The notes under the pieces were generated by a model. The model saw only the letters and a program-made list of their open reading frames with translations, did not search any database and was not told the DNA's origin. Positions 35,767 to 46,682 of a DNA stretch of 64,000 nucleotides are shown piece by piece. The stretch lies in the NCBI GenBank assembly GCA_014898415.1, contig RCTD01000003.1, positions 806,001-870,000 of the forward strand, written 5' to 3'. The DNA comes from Stromatinia cepivora (taxonomy: Eukaryota; Ascomycota; Leotiomycetes; Helotiales; Sclerotiniaceae). Every line of letters starts with the position of its first letter. The first letter of the stretch is position 1. A program made the translations under genes and the position numbers.

Positions 35767-37540
35767 GGTGAAAAATGTTGCAAGAAGATTCCTGGTTTCT
35801 GAGAGTAGACAATGAGAAGGATTGACAAGCGCACAGATTGGTTTGAACAAACAAGAAGGGACATGAAGATCTTTATGGCTACATATTTAGACTTTCGTAT
35901 TGTACCCACTGAATGAATTGAGCCTTTGTTAAGGTCATTTGAAATTAAAGATCCATCCTTCCGCTTTCAACCTTCATGATTAATGACTTATCCATGATGA
36001 TTACCTCTTGGATATATCCCCAATCGGCAAAACTTTTCTGAGCACGTTGCAATGGGTCGTCAAAGATGGGCATTTATCACTCGTGCATGTTTCCCTACCA
36101 GCTACCACATTCTCCAAAGGGAAATACGGGGCCGAGAAAAAACACGTACTAGAATCATTAGGTTCGTGGAAGTACCGGATGGATAATCTACCCGTATCTT
36201 CAAGACAAATTAGACAGTAGATAAGAAGCGGGGCTCGGAGAAGCTTGGATTAAATAGGAAAGAAAAGCGATGGTGATCACCTTGGTTTTACGGATAAGAA
36301 CATGTTCCCGGAGGCATGAAGAGTGGGGTATGGGGTTTTGGAAAGCTTATGTTTTATTTAGCCAGTTGATGGGTCTGCTCTTCCCACGGTGTAGTCCGTA
36401 GTCCGTAGGTACTAACTCTGGAGTCTGTACCTACAGATATGCAGAAGATCCTTCAAAACTCATGCGGCCACTGACCAGAACGTATAAAACTCCAAACGCT
36501 AGGAAATAATTATTCTTATTGGTTTAATTGCTTCTTGGGCTGTGGGTTAAGAGTTGTGGATTGAGGGTTGTGGATTAAGGGTTGTAGGTTGTGGCTTATA
36601 CTCCGTAGGCGGTGATGAGATGGGATGGGTAATAGAGAAATCGATATTCCTTTGCTAGAAGTTGGAGATGTGTGACTGGAGTGGTGGTACCGGAGTTTGG
36701 AAGGGAAAGGATTGATGGGGACGGGTTATAATTTGAGGGTGAGATTTTGCGTTCAAGCTAGAGCAGTGCGATATACTAAGTACGCATCCCTATATGATTT
36801 ATAAGTTATTTGTTAGAATTTCATTTTTCTCGCTCTATCTCCTTGTCTGAATAATTTATGTAGATTGGGAATCGATATCGATGAAGCAAAAAAGTGGTGT
36901 CAATTACACTAAATTTATGTAACCACTGACTAGCAATGGGTGCAAGTATCTCAAATCTAAACCTTTTGCTCTATATCGAGATCTTCATCGATGAAGCTTA
37001 TGGTCTTTAAATAGAGCATAACCAAGAAATATAATAAGAGTTCTGGTCCGGACTCACCGCATACTAAACGAAATCACACCAAAATTGCCGATTTTTCAGC
37101 TTTTCAAACCCTTGTTATTTATATAAAAACTTAAGATAATTTATTAAAATCTATATTTATATAAAAATAATTATTCGAAATTTATTAAATATTAAATAAA
37201 ATATTTTTATATTTTTTTGTTTTGAAATTATATATATTCGAAATCAAAAAAGTAAAAAATTTAAAAAAAATTTGTTTATTTTGTATAAGAAAAACATTAT
37301 ATATTCGAAATTTTGAAAAATTTAAACTTTAAATTAGTATAACTTTTGAACAAAAATTACAAAAAATAAAAAATTGATTTTTTTATAATTCAATTGTATT
37401 CAATTATTACATTTCAAAATTTCAAATTATTTTATTCAATATTGAAAAAGTTATTCGATATTTAATTTTGTATGAGAAAACATGGTTTTTGTAGGGATTC
37501 TGTCACGAATTCGAATGGTGAGTAGATTCCAGAACTCTTA
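35767..37540. other. upstream region of the NLP gene and AT-rich tract
   Basis: The first several hundred bases should hold the NLP promoter. A cluster of GTAGTCCGTAGTCCGTAGG-type short repeats lies near 36,390 and a TTGTGGATTAAGGGTTGTGG-type imperfect repeat near 36,545-36,600. From about 37,100 to 37,460 the sequence is very AT-rich. Imperfect inverted copies of AAGAGTTCTGG...ACTCACC occur at about 37,040 and 37,515-37,540. No gene is recognised. Confidence 0.5.
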
Positions 37541-37822
37541 TGAAAGAGGTAGGTCGAGATATGTGCATCCCGATAGCACACTACAAAGGGGAATAGGAAT
37601 TAGAATTGATTCGATTATATTATAAAGATTTCAAATAATAGAATTAATAAAATAAATAATGATTTGGATTATATATAAATAATATACAAAAAGATTAATA
37701 GAAAACGATTAATTATTCAAAAAAAGAACGAAGTTTTCCTTTTATATCTAATTACGAAAAGTCATATGACTATATGATTATGAACTAGTTACATATTAGG
37801 CCTTGACATCCCAGCTCTCTCA
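37541..37822. repeat. LTR-like dispersed repeat (282 bp), solo copy
   Basis: It has TG...CA ends with inverted termini TGAAAGAG / CTCTCTCA, and its partner is the RIP-mutated copy at 1165-1452. Immediate flanks (TCTTA and TAATA) do not give a matching 5-bp duplication. It could be a solo LTR with decayed flanks or an LTR of a truncated element. Confidence 0.6.
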
Positions 37823-38803
37823 TAATAGAGAGGTCCATCTCCATGCCATAAATGGAGCCTACTGAAGCACCTTAATGGTGTAATTTCTTAGATTCCCTCC
37901 AATGCCACATACAGCTCATGTCCCATATCCCGTCAATCTGACCTATATAAATCGTTCTTTATACTCGGTATCACCAAGACATCTACTCTTACAAATCAAT
38001 CATCCCATTAATACCAGATCTACCCATCTAAACCTTATAAATCTAAACCTAAACCTCAAACTCCATACCGTATTAACAAGAACTTCAGATTCACTCCAAT
38101 AAGACACGGATCCTTTTTCCGCACATTCTTCCGTCCAGCCAGAGAAAATCAGGAACCTTCCATATTCAGCGGGGGTGGGCTTCATATATCTCTCCCTCGT
38201 ATTATGATCCAACTTCCTGCTGAATTCTCTAGAATCTCTTCCATATCTGCGCTATTGGTACAGTAAACCCCGGACTGGCATTTGGGTATGGATTTGTATT
38301 GATCCCGATGTAGTTTCAGCATTAGAAAATATGATGGAATGGAGTGAAGTGAAAGAATAAACACAAGCACCTATCATCCGTTATGCGCTTGAGGTGGCAA
38401 GGTATATGAATCATACTTACAACTTCTTCAATCCTCTTTCGCATCACTATTATATTTTGATTCAATGTCCTCTTTATATCTCATTCCTCTTAACCTACTA
38501 ACTCTGCTCTTCCTTCCTTACCTATGTACCTACCTAATCAAGCTATCCCAATCTCAATCCCTCTCAAGATATACATAGTACTAGTTTTTATTATTCAAGT
38601 TGGATTGCTTCTCTTGATGGATAACGAGAAGTTCTTTCAAATATCTGATAATCTTTTTATCTAATCCATCATCCCATCTTGTTTAATACAATGATCCCTT
38701 TTCGACTGATAATCTAACCATCTCCCTTCTTCGTTTAATTATCTAATTATACATAATTATAAAACTACTCCCCCCTTTTCTTTCCAAATCCCTCCTCTCC
38801 TCT
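37823..38803. other. intergenic region, no gene supported
   Basis: Short frames exist on both strands between 37,900 and 38,370, but none has a start context, splice sites or a family motif I recognise. Towards 38,400-38,800 the plus strand becomes pyrimidine-rich with ACCTACCTA-type motifs, leading into the microsatellite zone. Confidence 0.4.
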
Positions 38804-38981
38804 CATCACCATCACCATCACCATCACCATCACCATCACCATCACCATCACCATCACCATCACCATCACCATCACCATCACCATCACCATCACCATCACC
38901 ATCACCATCACCATCACCATCACCATCACCATCACCATCACCATCACCATCACCATCACCATCACCATCACCATCACCATC
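38804..38981. repeat. (CATCAC)n hexanucleotide microsatellite, about 178 bp
   Basis: It is an uninterrupted run of about 30 CATCAC units that degenerates to CATTATCACCATTACTATCA at its right end. On the minus strand it would encode Gly-Asp or Val-Met dipeptide runs, which are artefacts of the repeat. Confidence 0.95.
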
Positions 38982-39964
38982 ATTATCACCATTACTATCA
39001 ACATCATTATCTAGCATATCTTATCTTCATCTTCATTTCACCATCCAATTTCTTTATATTTTCTTCCCTATCTTAATATTATATCCATCTAATCTATCTC
39101 CATTATTCATCACTCCTTCTCCTCTTTCCCCTTCTTCTCCTTCCCCTTCTTCTATCTCAAACCACCATCCTCTCCCTCTAATCTACAAATCCCCCTCCTC
39201 CCCGATCCAAAGGAAAAAATTCAAATCATTGGAACCTAAATCCACCAAAAAATTACCCAATCAAAGAGAAAAGAAAAAAAAAAAAAAATCAAAAAACAAA
39301 ATAAAAAAAATCGAAAAAAAACCAAAAACTTCCACTTAAAAAAAGAAAAAAAAAGAAAAACTTCATTCCACCCACTTCCAAAAATCAAAAGGAAAAGAAA
39401 AGCTTCACTTCCACTTCCACTTCCACTCACTTCCACTCCACAAATCATAAACTAATATCCACCCCCCAAAAATACATAAACTCCTATTCCACACAAACCC
39501 TCCATTTCCTTCCTATCTTTTTTCCATCTTCCCATTCTTCATCCTCCATCTTCATTCCAACCTCCTCATCCTCTCCATTCTCCACTTATCCCCATAGTTT
39601 TTACTACGAGCCCCATATACATCATATCATACCATACCATCTAAACACTCATCACACACACTCTCTACCCCTTTACCTTCACTCCCTCACATCCTCACAA
39701 TCTCCTTACCTCTATTCACTTATTCTCTCATTCCCTTTGTCCCTCATTCAATTGCCCACCACCTTCCACCCACCACCCACCACCTACCCATCAATTATTC
39801 ACCCACCATATACTCAATACTCCCAATACTCCAACTTTCCCCCCCCCCCTCTCTACAAACCCTATCATTTTTAAAAAAAATTTCCCTCCCTCTATTTTTT
39901 TTCTCCATCCTCTTCACCTATAAATCTAAATCTATCATCTAAGACCCTCCCTTCCTCCCTATTC

Positions 39965-40034
<70 letters not shown>
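39965..40034. repeat. (AATC)n tetranucleotide microsatellite
   Basis: About 17 copies of AATC occur with a single ATTC interruption around 40,000. Confidence 0.95.
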
Positions 40035-40136
40035 CCATTCCCCCATTCCCTCACTTTCTCATCTCTTCTTAACTTCTTTATTCTCCTCCCTCACTCTTCC
40101 TCTAACTTCTTCAATCCCTCCCCCTCATTCCCTTAT

Positions 40137-40174
40137 CCCCCAACCCCCCAACCCCCCAACCCCCCAACCCCCCA
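40137..40174 (-). repeat. (GGGGGGTT)n on the minus strand, quadruplex-prone
   Basis: The plus strand reads CCCCAACCCCCCAACCCCCC and continues for five C-runs of four to six bases each with AA spacers. The minus strand therefore has five consecutive G-runs with TT loops, a textbook G-quadruplex pattern. It is not the fungal telomere repeat TTAGGG. Confidence 0.9.
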
Positions 40175-40350
40175 ACTTCGCACTCAACCACCCACCCACC
40201 CATCCATCTATCCATCCACCTACCTATAAACAAACAGCCATCCACCTATCTATAAACAGACATCAATATCAACACCAAAGAAATCACAATTCACCTACAA
40301 TTACAGATATCACCAATAAAATGAACACATAACTTTTAACCCATGTAAGA

Positions 40351-40430
40351 ATACCATACCATACCATACCATACCATACCATACCATACCATACCATACC
40401 ATACCATACCATACCATACCATACCATACC
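40351..40430. repeat. (ATACC)16 pentanucleotide microsatellite
   Basis: Sixteen perfect ATACC units lie about 330 bases downstream (3') of the acyltransferase gene. Confidence 0.95.
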
Positions 40431-40757
40431 TAGATATATAAAGAAAGAAAAAATATATATATTTATATACTTCCATTTATTCCCCAATAACCCCCTAATA
40501 ACTTCCTTCCTATGTACAAGTAACTCTGATGACCAAAATTTTCTTTCATGTCTCCATATTTCCACATCTCCAGCAAATTTGCTTATGATGCATTTTATAT
40601 ACATATGCATCCATGCACCCCTACTATTTCCCAACAAAGAAAAGAAAAGATTCATTTTCCCGCTCGTATAGCAAGTACTAGGTTGTCTTCGAGATACGCT
40701 GATGACTCCCAATGGCCACTTAACGATCTCCAGAAAAATCATAACAACTCTCCTCCC

Positions 40758-42262
40758 TCAACCAAGTAACCTCTTCTCCACCCCTCCATTCTGCAATCTC
40801 CCACTTCCCGTCTCCGCACCTCCGTCCTCCTCAAAAACATACCTCTCACACCTTTGAGTAACTCTCCCACACCAAGGATCTACCCACCTCGTCCACGCAT
40901 TGGCCAACGCATATAAAATCACAAACCAAATCAGCAACATCGTATACCATCTAATCCTACCACCCATATGCAATACCCCCTTGACCATTTCCCCTTTCTC
41001 ATTAACCGTATCTTCAGGCATTGATACACCATATAACATCCATATTAATAATGTTCTCAAAAGTGTTCCGTGAATAAGGTAGACTGCGAAACTATTTTTT
41101 CCAAACCAGAGGAGATAGCGATTTGAGAGGAAATCTTTACATAAGGGGGAAAAATGGATACCGAGGGCAATTAGATCGAGACCGACACCAGAGTAGTAAC
41201 GTGGAATATCGGGATCGTTGGGGAAAATCCAAAGGGAGAAGTTGTAGAGGGATTGAGACCAAGGTTGAAGTTCGGGTTTACCTTCTGGGTAGGAGGCGAA
41301 TATTAGACCTAGAAGCATGAGTGCGGGGGCTAGGTAATAACGTGGCCATGTGACAGTTGTGAGCCATTGAGTATGTGGTGGATGTTGAGATAGGTCAGAG
41401 AGGAAAGTTCCGAAAAAGAATTGCATTCCGAATGCAGCTGAAGGATGAATTAGTATTTGAGTTATTGCATGACAAAAACCATGTCTTAGGAAAATAAGCC
41501 ATGGATGAACCACAAAAGTAAAGACCAAACTCACAATCATTCGCAACATAAAAATAAACAAACAATGCCATACTAGACATCATCCTATACCTCGGTTTCA
41601 TCCCGCCCGTCCCCAACATAAAAACATAAACCAACATGGCACCCTTCAACAACGGAAATAAAGTCCATTGATTCCCATCATAAATATTCCAACCCCTCGT
41701 CCAAGTTGTAATCAAATGATACAACAAACTCTTTACCGCATCTCCAAAATACGGCGTGATATCCGGGGACGTCGCTTCAATCCACCAACTATCAGATCTT
41801 TTCGCAATTTTATATATTCCAAATTGACAAAGAAACCAAATGATAGTGGTAGCAATAGTAGTTGGTAAAACTAACCGAGGAACACGTCGAAATGCAGAGC
41901 GAGAAATAGTGGTGAAACAAGCCGATTGGTTTCCCGCTCGACATTGTCGGATGGGTTTCAGAGCGCATACATATCCCGTTACGAGGGAGAAAATCGTAAC
42001 GCCAATACGTCCTTGAACGAGAACTCGAAGGATGGGAAGTTGAAGAAGCCGAGGTCGAAGTCCTTCACCGGAACTGGGGAGGAAAAGGTCGCCGTCGAAT
42101 GCTCGGGCGATATGAGTGGAGACTACTAGAAGTGATGCAATTCCTCGTAGACCCTGGATATTTTATTAGTTTTTGAGTTGCTAAAGAAGTCAATTGGATG
42201 GATAATGATGAAGAGAAAGAACATACGTCGACCCATTTAACGTTTTCATGTTTAACAGTCAT
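40758..42262 (-). CDS. membrane-bound acyltransferase-3 family protein
   Basis: There are three exons: 42,227-42,262, 41,535-42,153 and 40,758-41,437. The introns are 73 bp (GTATGT donor, CCAG acceptor) and 97 bp (GTGAGT donor, ACTAATT branch, TTCAG acceptor). Together they give 444 residues. The N-terminus reads VDGLRGIASLLVVSTHIARAF, carrying the family pattern in which a conserved His (H26) lies in the first membrane helix. The second intron is confirmed by the join NDSAFGMQFFFGTFL, a typical family stretch. About ten hydrophobic segments are spread along the protein, with NSFAVYLIHG near residue 345. The family transfers acyl groups to sugars, lipids or secondary metabolites in membranes. 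The substrate is not predictable here. There are no biosynthetic neighbours to suggest one. Confidence 0.85.
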
Positions 42263-45200
42263 GATTGTGATGATTGAAAGTAACTTTCTGATCTCTCGAG
42301 CTCCTCCTTCAAAAACCGGATATGCATTCCAATTTATGAAATTGGATTTTTCGAATCAAATATATAATGAAGAAAAGAGCTAAATAAATGAAACTCGCAA
42401 GAAATCAAAAGTTCATGTGGATACGGATGAAGAAGCCACTCTTTCCTTTCCTTTCCTCTTCTATCTTTTCCTACCTTTCCTGTCCCAACAATTTATGGCA
42501 AAAGAGGTAGGTACCTGTGCCAAGCATAGGAAAATAGATTTGAAAGAGTGAATCTCTATGCCGTCGATATTTTCAATAAATTATTTAAAGATGCAAGAAT
42601 CAAATTAAATGATCAGATGAAAGTCCCAGTAAGTATCAAATATGAAAAAAATGGAAAGAGATAAAGTAAAAGCGGATCTGTACTTCCATCCATATATAGG
42701 TATGCACCTGTCAAGGTATGGTATTTGTATTCAATTCATCAATTCAATCTTGAATCAAGGAAAGTAACAGTGTAATACCTATTAAAATATCATTCGGATA
42801 CAAGCATAAAAGGTAACTTGCATGATTGACGGCTGATCGGTCTTTAGTCGTGCCGAAGCTTGTTTATGATAGGAAGGAAGTTGATAAACGAATTCCGGGA
42901 TATTTTAATTCTTGGGAGGTATATTCAGGATTCTCATTGGAGGGTATTGGGAAGGCATCCGGAAGGCATCCGGAAGGCATCCGGAAGGTAATTGTAGGAT
43001 AACTGGAAAGTAAATGGACATATAACTTCTTTGGTCGAGGTACATTGTTGGGGGTATGAAAAGTACATGGGGATTTACATGTAGTGGCTGCAATCATCCC
43101 GATATCCGACTTGGAATTTATAAACCATTTTTGATTCGTAGATCCATGGTCTTGGGAGTGTAAGTTGTTGGTTTCTATAATTCCTTGGTTTCTTGGTATT
43201 TTGGTATTTTATTTTGAGTTTCTTTGAGACCCTCATTTTTATTGATTTTCATTCAATGCATCTGTTGCATGAAACAGGTTGTTGCTTCTTGGTTGTTCTG
43301 GAAGTCGGAATAACCAGGTTCACAGATACGAGTACCGGTACTAATCGTGTTTTAAGTGAAGGTCTGGAGGTGGAAGGTTGTCGGGGTGAGGGGTGGCCGG
43401 GCCCCCAGATATCAAAACGTGATTGGACTACATGTGACTATTCCAATATAGGAAGTAGCATATTACGGATATCCCCACTATTTTCGCGGGGTGGTTTCCT
43501 TTTGTGGGTATTCATTTATGTAGTTAGTGTGCGATAGCGTGATTGTTATCTAGATGATGTTTGTTTGGGGTTCTAAGCTTAAAAGTTTAGAAGCTTCATA
43601 TCCATCTAATATTATTGCTCTTCTTTCACCATCAATATCTATCTCATCATCATATAACTATCAATCAATACCATTTTATGCCAAACACCCAATTGAACCC
43701 AAGACCTCAAACCTCAAGTTTCAGAACCCAAACCTGATACAAACCTCCAAAAAAAGCATCTCACATATATGCATTTCGCCAGCCAAGAGCTTGCTTCATC
43801 TACGCAATACATTTTACCCCTGAACCACATACATAATCCAATCACAAATCAAGTAACCTCATCGCAAAACCTTGGCCAACCAATTCTAAACCATCAATCA
43901 ATCCATTATGATCAAATCGTACAGTAAACCCTGTTTAGCATATCCAATGAATACTCATCCTTTTACAGCTATTCAGCTGCATTTTCCGCATTTTCCATAC
44001 ACTCCGTACAATTGCCTTTACTCCAAATACACCAAAAGAATATTCCATACATGGAATTTTTTACCCATGATTGGGTGGTGAAATGGACGCGCAATGCGGG
44101 AGTAACTACATGATAGTGATATAAATTGTACGATAGGCGGATAAGAAGGTTGCATCCGTTTATATTTCAAGGTTACTTGTATTGTACTCGCTACCTTTTT
44201 TTGCACCCGGTGATGTTACCAGGATCCGAGGATCGGAAGGATTGTGTGACGAGAAGATTTATGAGGGGATACATACCTAGTTGTACCACGTTATTTTGGT
44301 ATTGGAATATAAGGCCTGGACTTGGTTTGGTTTCATGAAAGATACGTTCATTCATCTTGTTTTTTTTTTCCCTTCAACATCAAGGAAAAAATGCGTGGAT
44401 CTCCAAATATAGAGAGTCCTGCTAATTCAGTAAGATAAGATGAAGGAGAATTTTATTTGATATCATCTTTCTAACATTTAAAGGATTACCATGAAGTAAA
44501 CACACTTTTTTTTTTCTCTACGTTTTCTTTTCATGAATATATGATAAGTCTTACCTTGACATATTCCGCCGTAAATTGAACCATGAAAATACCAAAACTC
44601 TCAAGACAAACTTTTACTCATGGCCTTCTTGAAAGCAAACTGCATTAGTTACAGTCCTATCTGATGGAACAATGCTCTGCACCTCATTACAGATCAATTG
44701 ATATTTACACCTATTCCCAGCACTTTCACAATAGGAACATCAGAGTTGAAGTAGGTAGCTGTGATGGAAATTTGTCATGTGATAATGTACTTTATACCAA
44801 GGATTAATTCTACTTTCTGGTTTTCTGTGCTTGATCATTGCTCTGCTGGAGTATAGCTACGGCTTTGTTGTATTTTTGTTGAGTAAGTTTGATTGATATA
44901 CAATCCTTTAAAGAGGCGTTTTAATCTTGCGTGTTCACCTCCCTCTCAAACTACACTCCCTAAATTTTAAGAGTAGTATCTTAAAGACACACAATAAACA
45001 ATAAAAAGAAATGGGAAAAATAAAGATTCAGAAGTTTACTAGCTTCATTCTGAAGATTCGACAACTTCTTTCCCGCCTTCTGCTCCTCAATCATTCCATA
45101 GTGATTAGCGCCCAGTCCTTAATTATCCCCATCGATTCTAAATATTCCTTTCTTAAAAAGAAAACTTTTCTATAATACCTACTATATTCCCGCTAAGAAA

Positions 45201-46003
45201 TTATAATGGTCTTCTGTCACGCACAAAGTACCTCGTCAAAATGTGAGCTCAAATGAACTTGGAAGTTATAATCCTATAGAAACTTTCTTCTCTTGTTTTC
45301 TAGATCAGAATCCTTCTGATTTCATATCCACTTTCGTGATCATTTCAACTGTACATGTACACATAAACTCTGCCTAACATCTTTCAATCCCCCTCTTATC
45401 TTCTCCACCTCTCTGATCTTGATATCTCGCTTGAATCTTTGCAATCATCAGCTAATAGGGAGACAATTGTGTTCTCTGCCGTCTTCAAATCTGCAGCAGA
45501 GCACCAAAAATCCATCCCACAGCATTCTCTCCTTATTCTACGCACCACTTTCCAATGCTTGTACATCCATATTTGTAGTTTCTCCCCATACCATATATAA
45601 CCATGAGCTACGAGTCAGTTTTAGAACCTGCGTCCTCCTCCTAATGTTTTCAATCAAATCTCAAGTCTTAGCCTCTGCAGTGTCGTATGTAGAATAGTTG
45701 TCATCCCCAAGTCCTATTGTAGAGCAATTAGCTCTACCTCCAAAACGTTCTCCCCCCCAATCCTGATCTCTCTTCCCCCCATTCCCACACTTTCCCGAGT
45801 CTTCGTATTCGTATTTGTAGAGTAGCAGGTGGAAATATGATCATATTGTATATCTTGGGATCTATGCGAAGTGATTAGCTATGCTACTCCAGGGAGGGTT
45901 ACACCTTCGTAGATATTATACTGGCGAACCCAATCGAGCTTGTTCTCTGTTTGGGGTGACTAAATGTATTTCCGCGGCTACGGTTCACATCTCTCGAGTA
46001 TTA
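42263..46003. other. gene-poor intergenic region
   Basis: Upstream sequence of the acyltransferase gene leads into 3.7 kb with no supported gene. Features seen are a CTTTCCTTTCC tract near 42,445, an 11-bp tandem repeat at 42,951-42,988, and poly-T runs near 44,360 and 44,505. Short open frames lack start context, introns or motifs. A degenerate gene cannot be excluded. Confidence 0.4.
42951..42988. repeat. 11-bp tandem repeat GAAGGCATCCG
   Basis: Three full copies and a partial fourth, perfectly repeated. Confidence 0.9.
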
Positions 46004-46682
46004 GGGCTGTTTCGGCAACCATAATCTTGTCGTTTTCCGTCGAATATTCCATTCCCTTTTTATATAGCGGAATCCGCTCTTTTAGGGATTCTTCAAAGTA
46101 TCGATAGATTTGAATATTATTATAATCCTTTTCGTTTGTATAATCCATTATAAAATCTATCGAATTTATTGAATTTGAAAAGGAAATAGAGTATATAAAC
46201 AATACACAAATCCATTAATGGTTATATTGTATATGAATATGAAAATTCGATTTATATACTATTATATAAATGGTTAATTAAACGAAAATAAGAATAACTT
46301 CAAATTAAAAATTATATATTTGCTGATCCTTATTCTTTTACACTTTATGCTTTCAAAATATATCTATTAATATTTTAAACTTTAAAACCTATAATAGTTT
46401 ATAAAAGAACAGATTTTGATAGAAAAAAAAGTAAAGATATCTTTTTAATATCTATCGTTTTTAATTCATATTTTATTTTTCTTATATAAATTTTACTATT
46501 TGATAGATTGAAAAACAAACAATTTAATATATTTCCAAACCTTATAAAATAATCCATTGAATTATAAAATATTACACAAAATCCGGTTTTTTATTATTGA
46601 ATGTATTTCACAAAAAAAAGAGCATTATTTGAAAAAAAGGGGGGGGGGATTATTCATCAGACTATGATTGCCGAAACAGCCC
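46004..46682. mobile_element. 679-bp TIR element, PIF/Harbinger-like MITE
   Basis: Terminal inverted repeats of about 23 bp (GGGCTGTTTCGGCAACCATA on the left, matching GGGCTGTTTCGGCAATCATA on the reverse of the right end) are flanked by TTA on both sides. A TTA/TAA target duplication and GGGC-type termini are typical of PIF/Harbinger elements, and Tc1/mariner with TA is the alternative. The interior is AT-rich with no transposase, so it is non-autonomous. Confidence 0.85.

Larger units (their letters stand above)
39010..40330. other. strand-asymmetric, nearly G-free pyrimidine/adenine tract
   Basis: For about 1.3 kb the plus strand is built almost entirely from C, T and A. Many lines hold no G at all, for example 39,061-39,180. 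It contains CT-rich runs, a poly-A/poly-C tract near 39,270-39,360 and 39,840, and several short tandem repeats. No reading frame of note exists. Such skew can form triplex or quadruplex structures and is difficult to assemble. Confidence 0.8.

Noticed and set aside
37902..38370. Possible degenerate gene on either strand
   Set aside because: Frames are short, share no motif with a known family, and no splice sites join them convincingly.
38757..39017. Poly Gly-Asp and Val-Met reading frames
   Set aside because: They are direct translations of the (CATCAC)n microsatellite.
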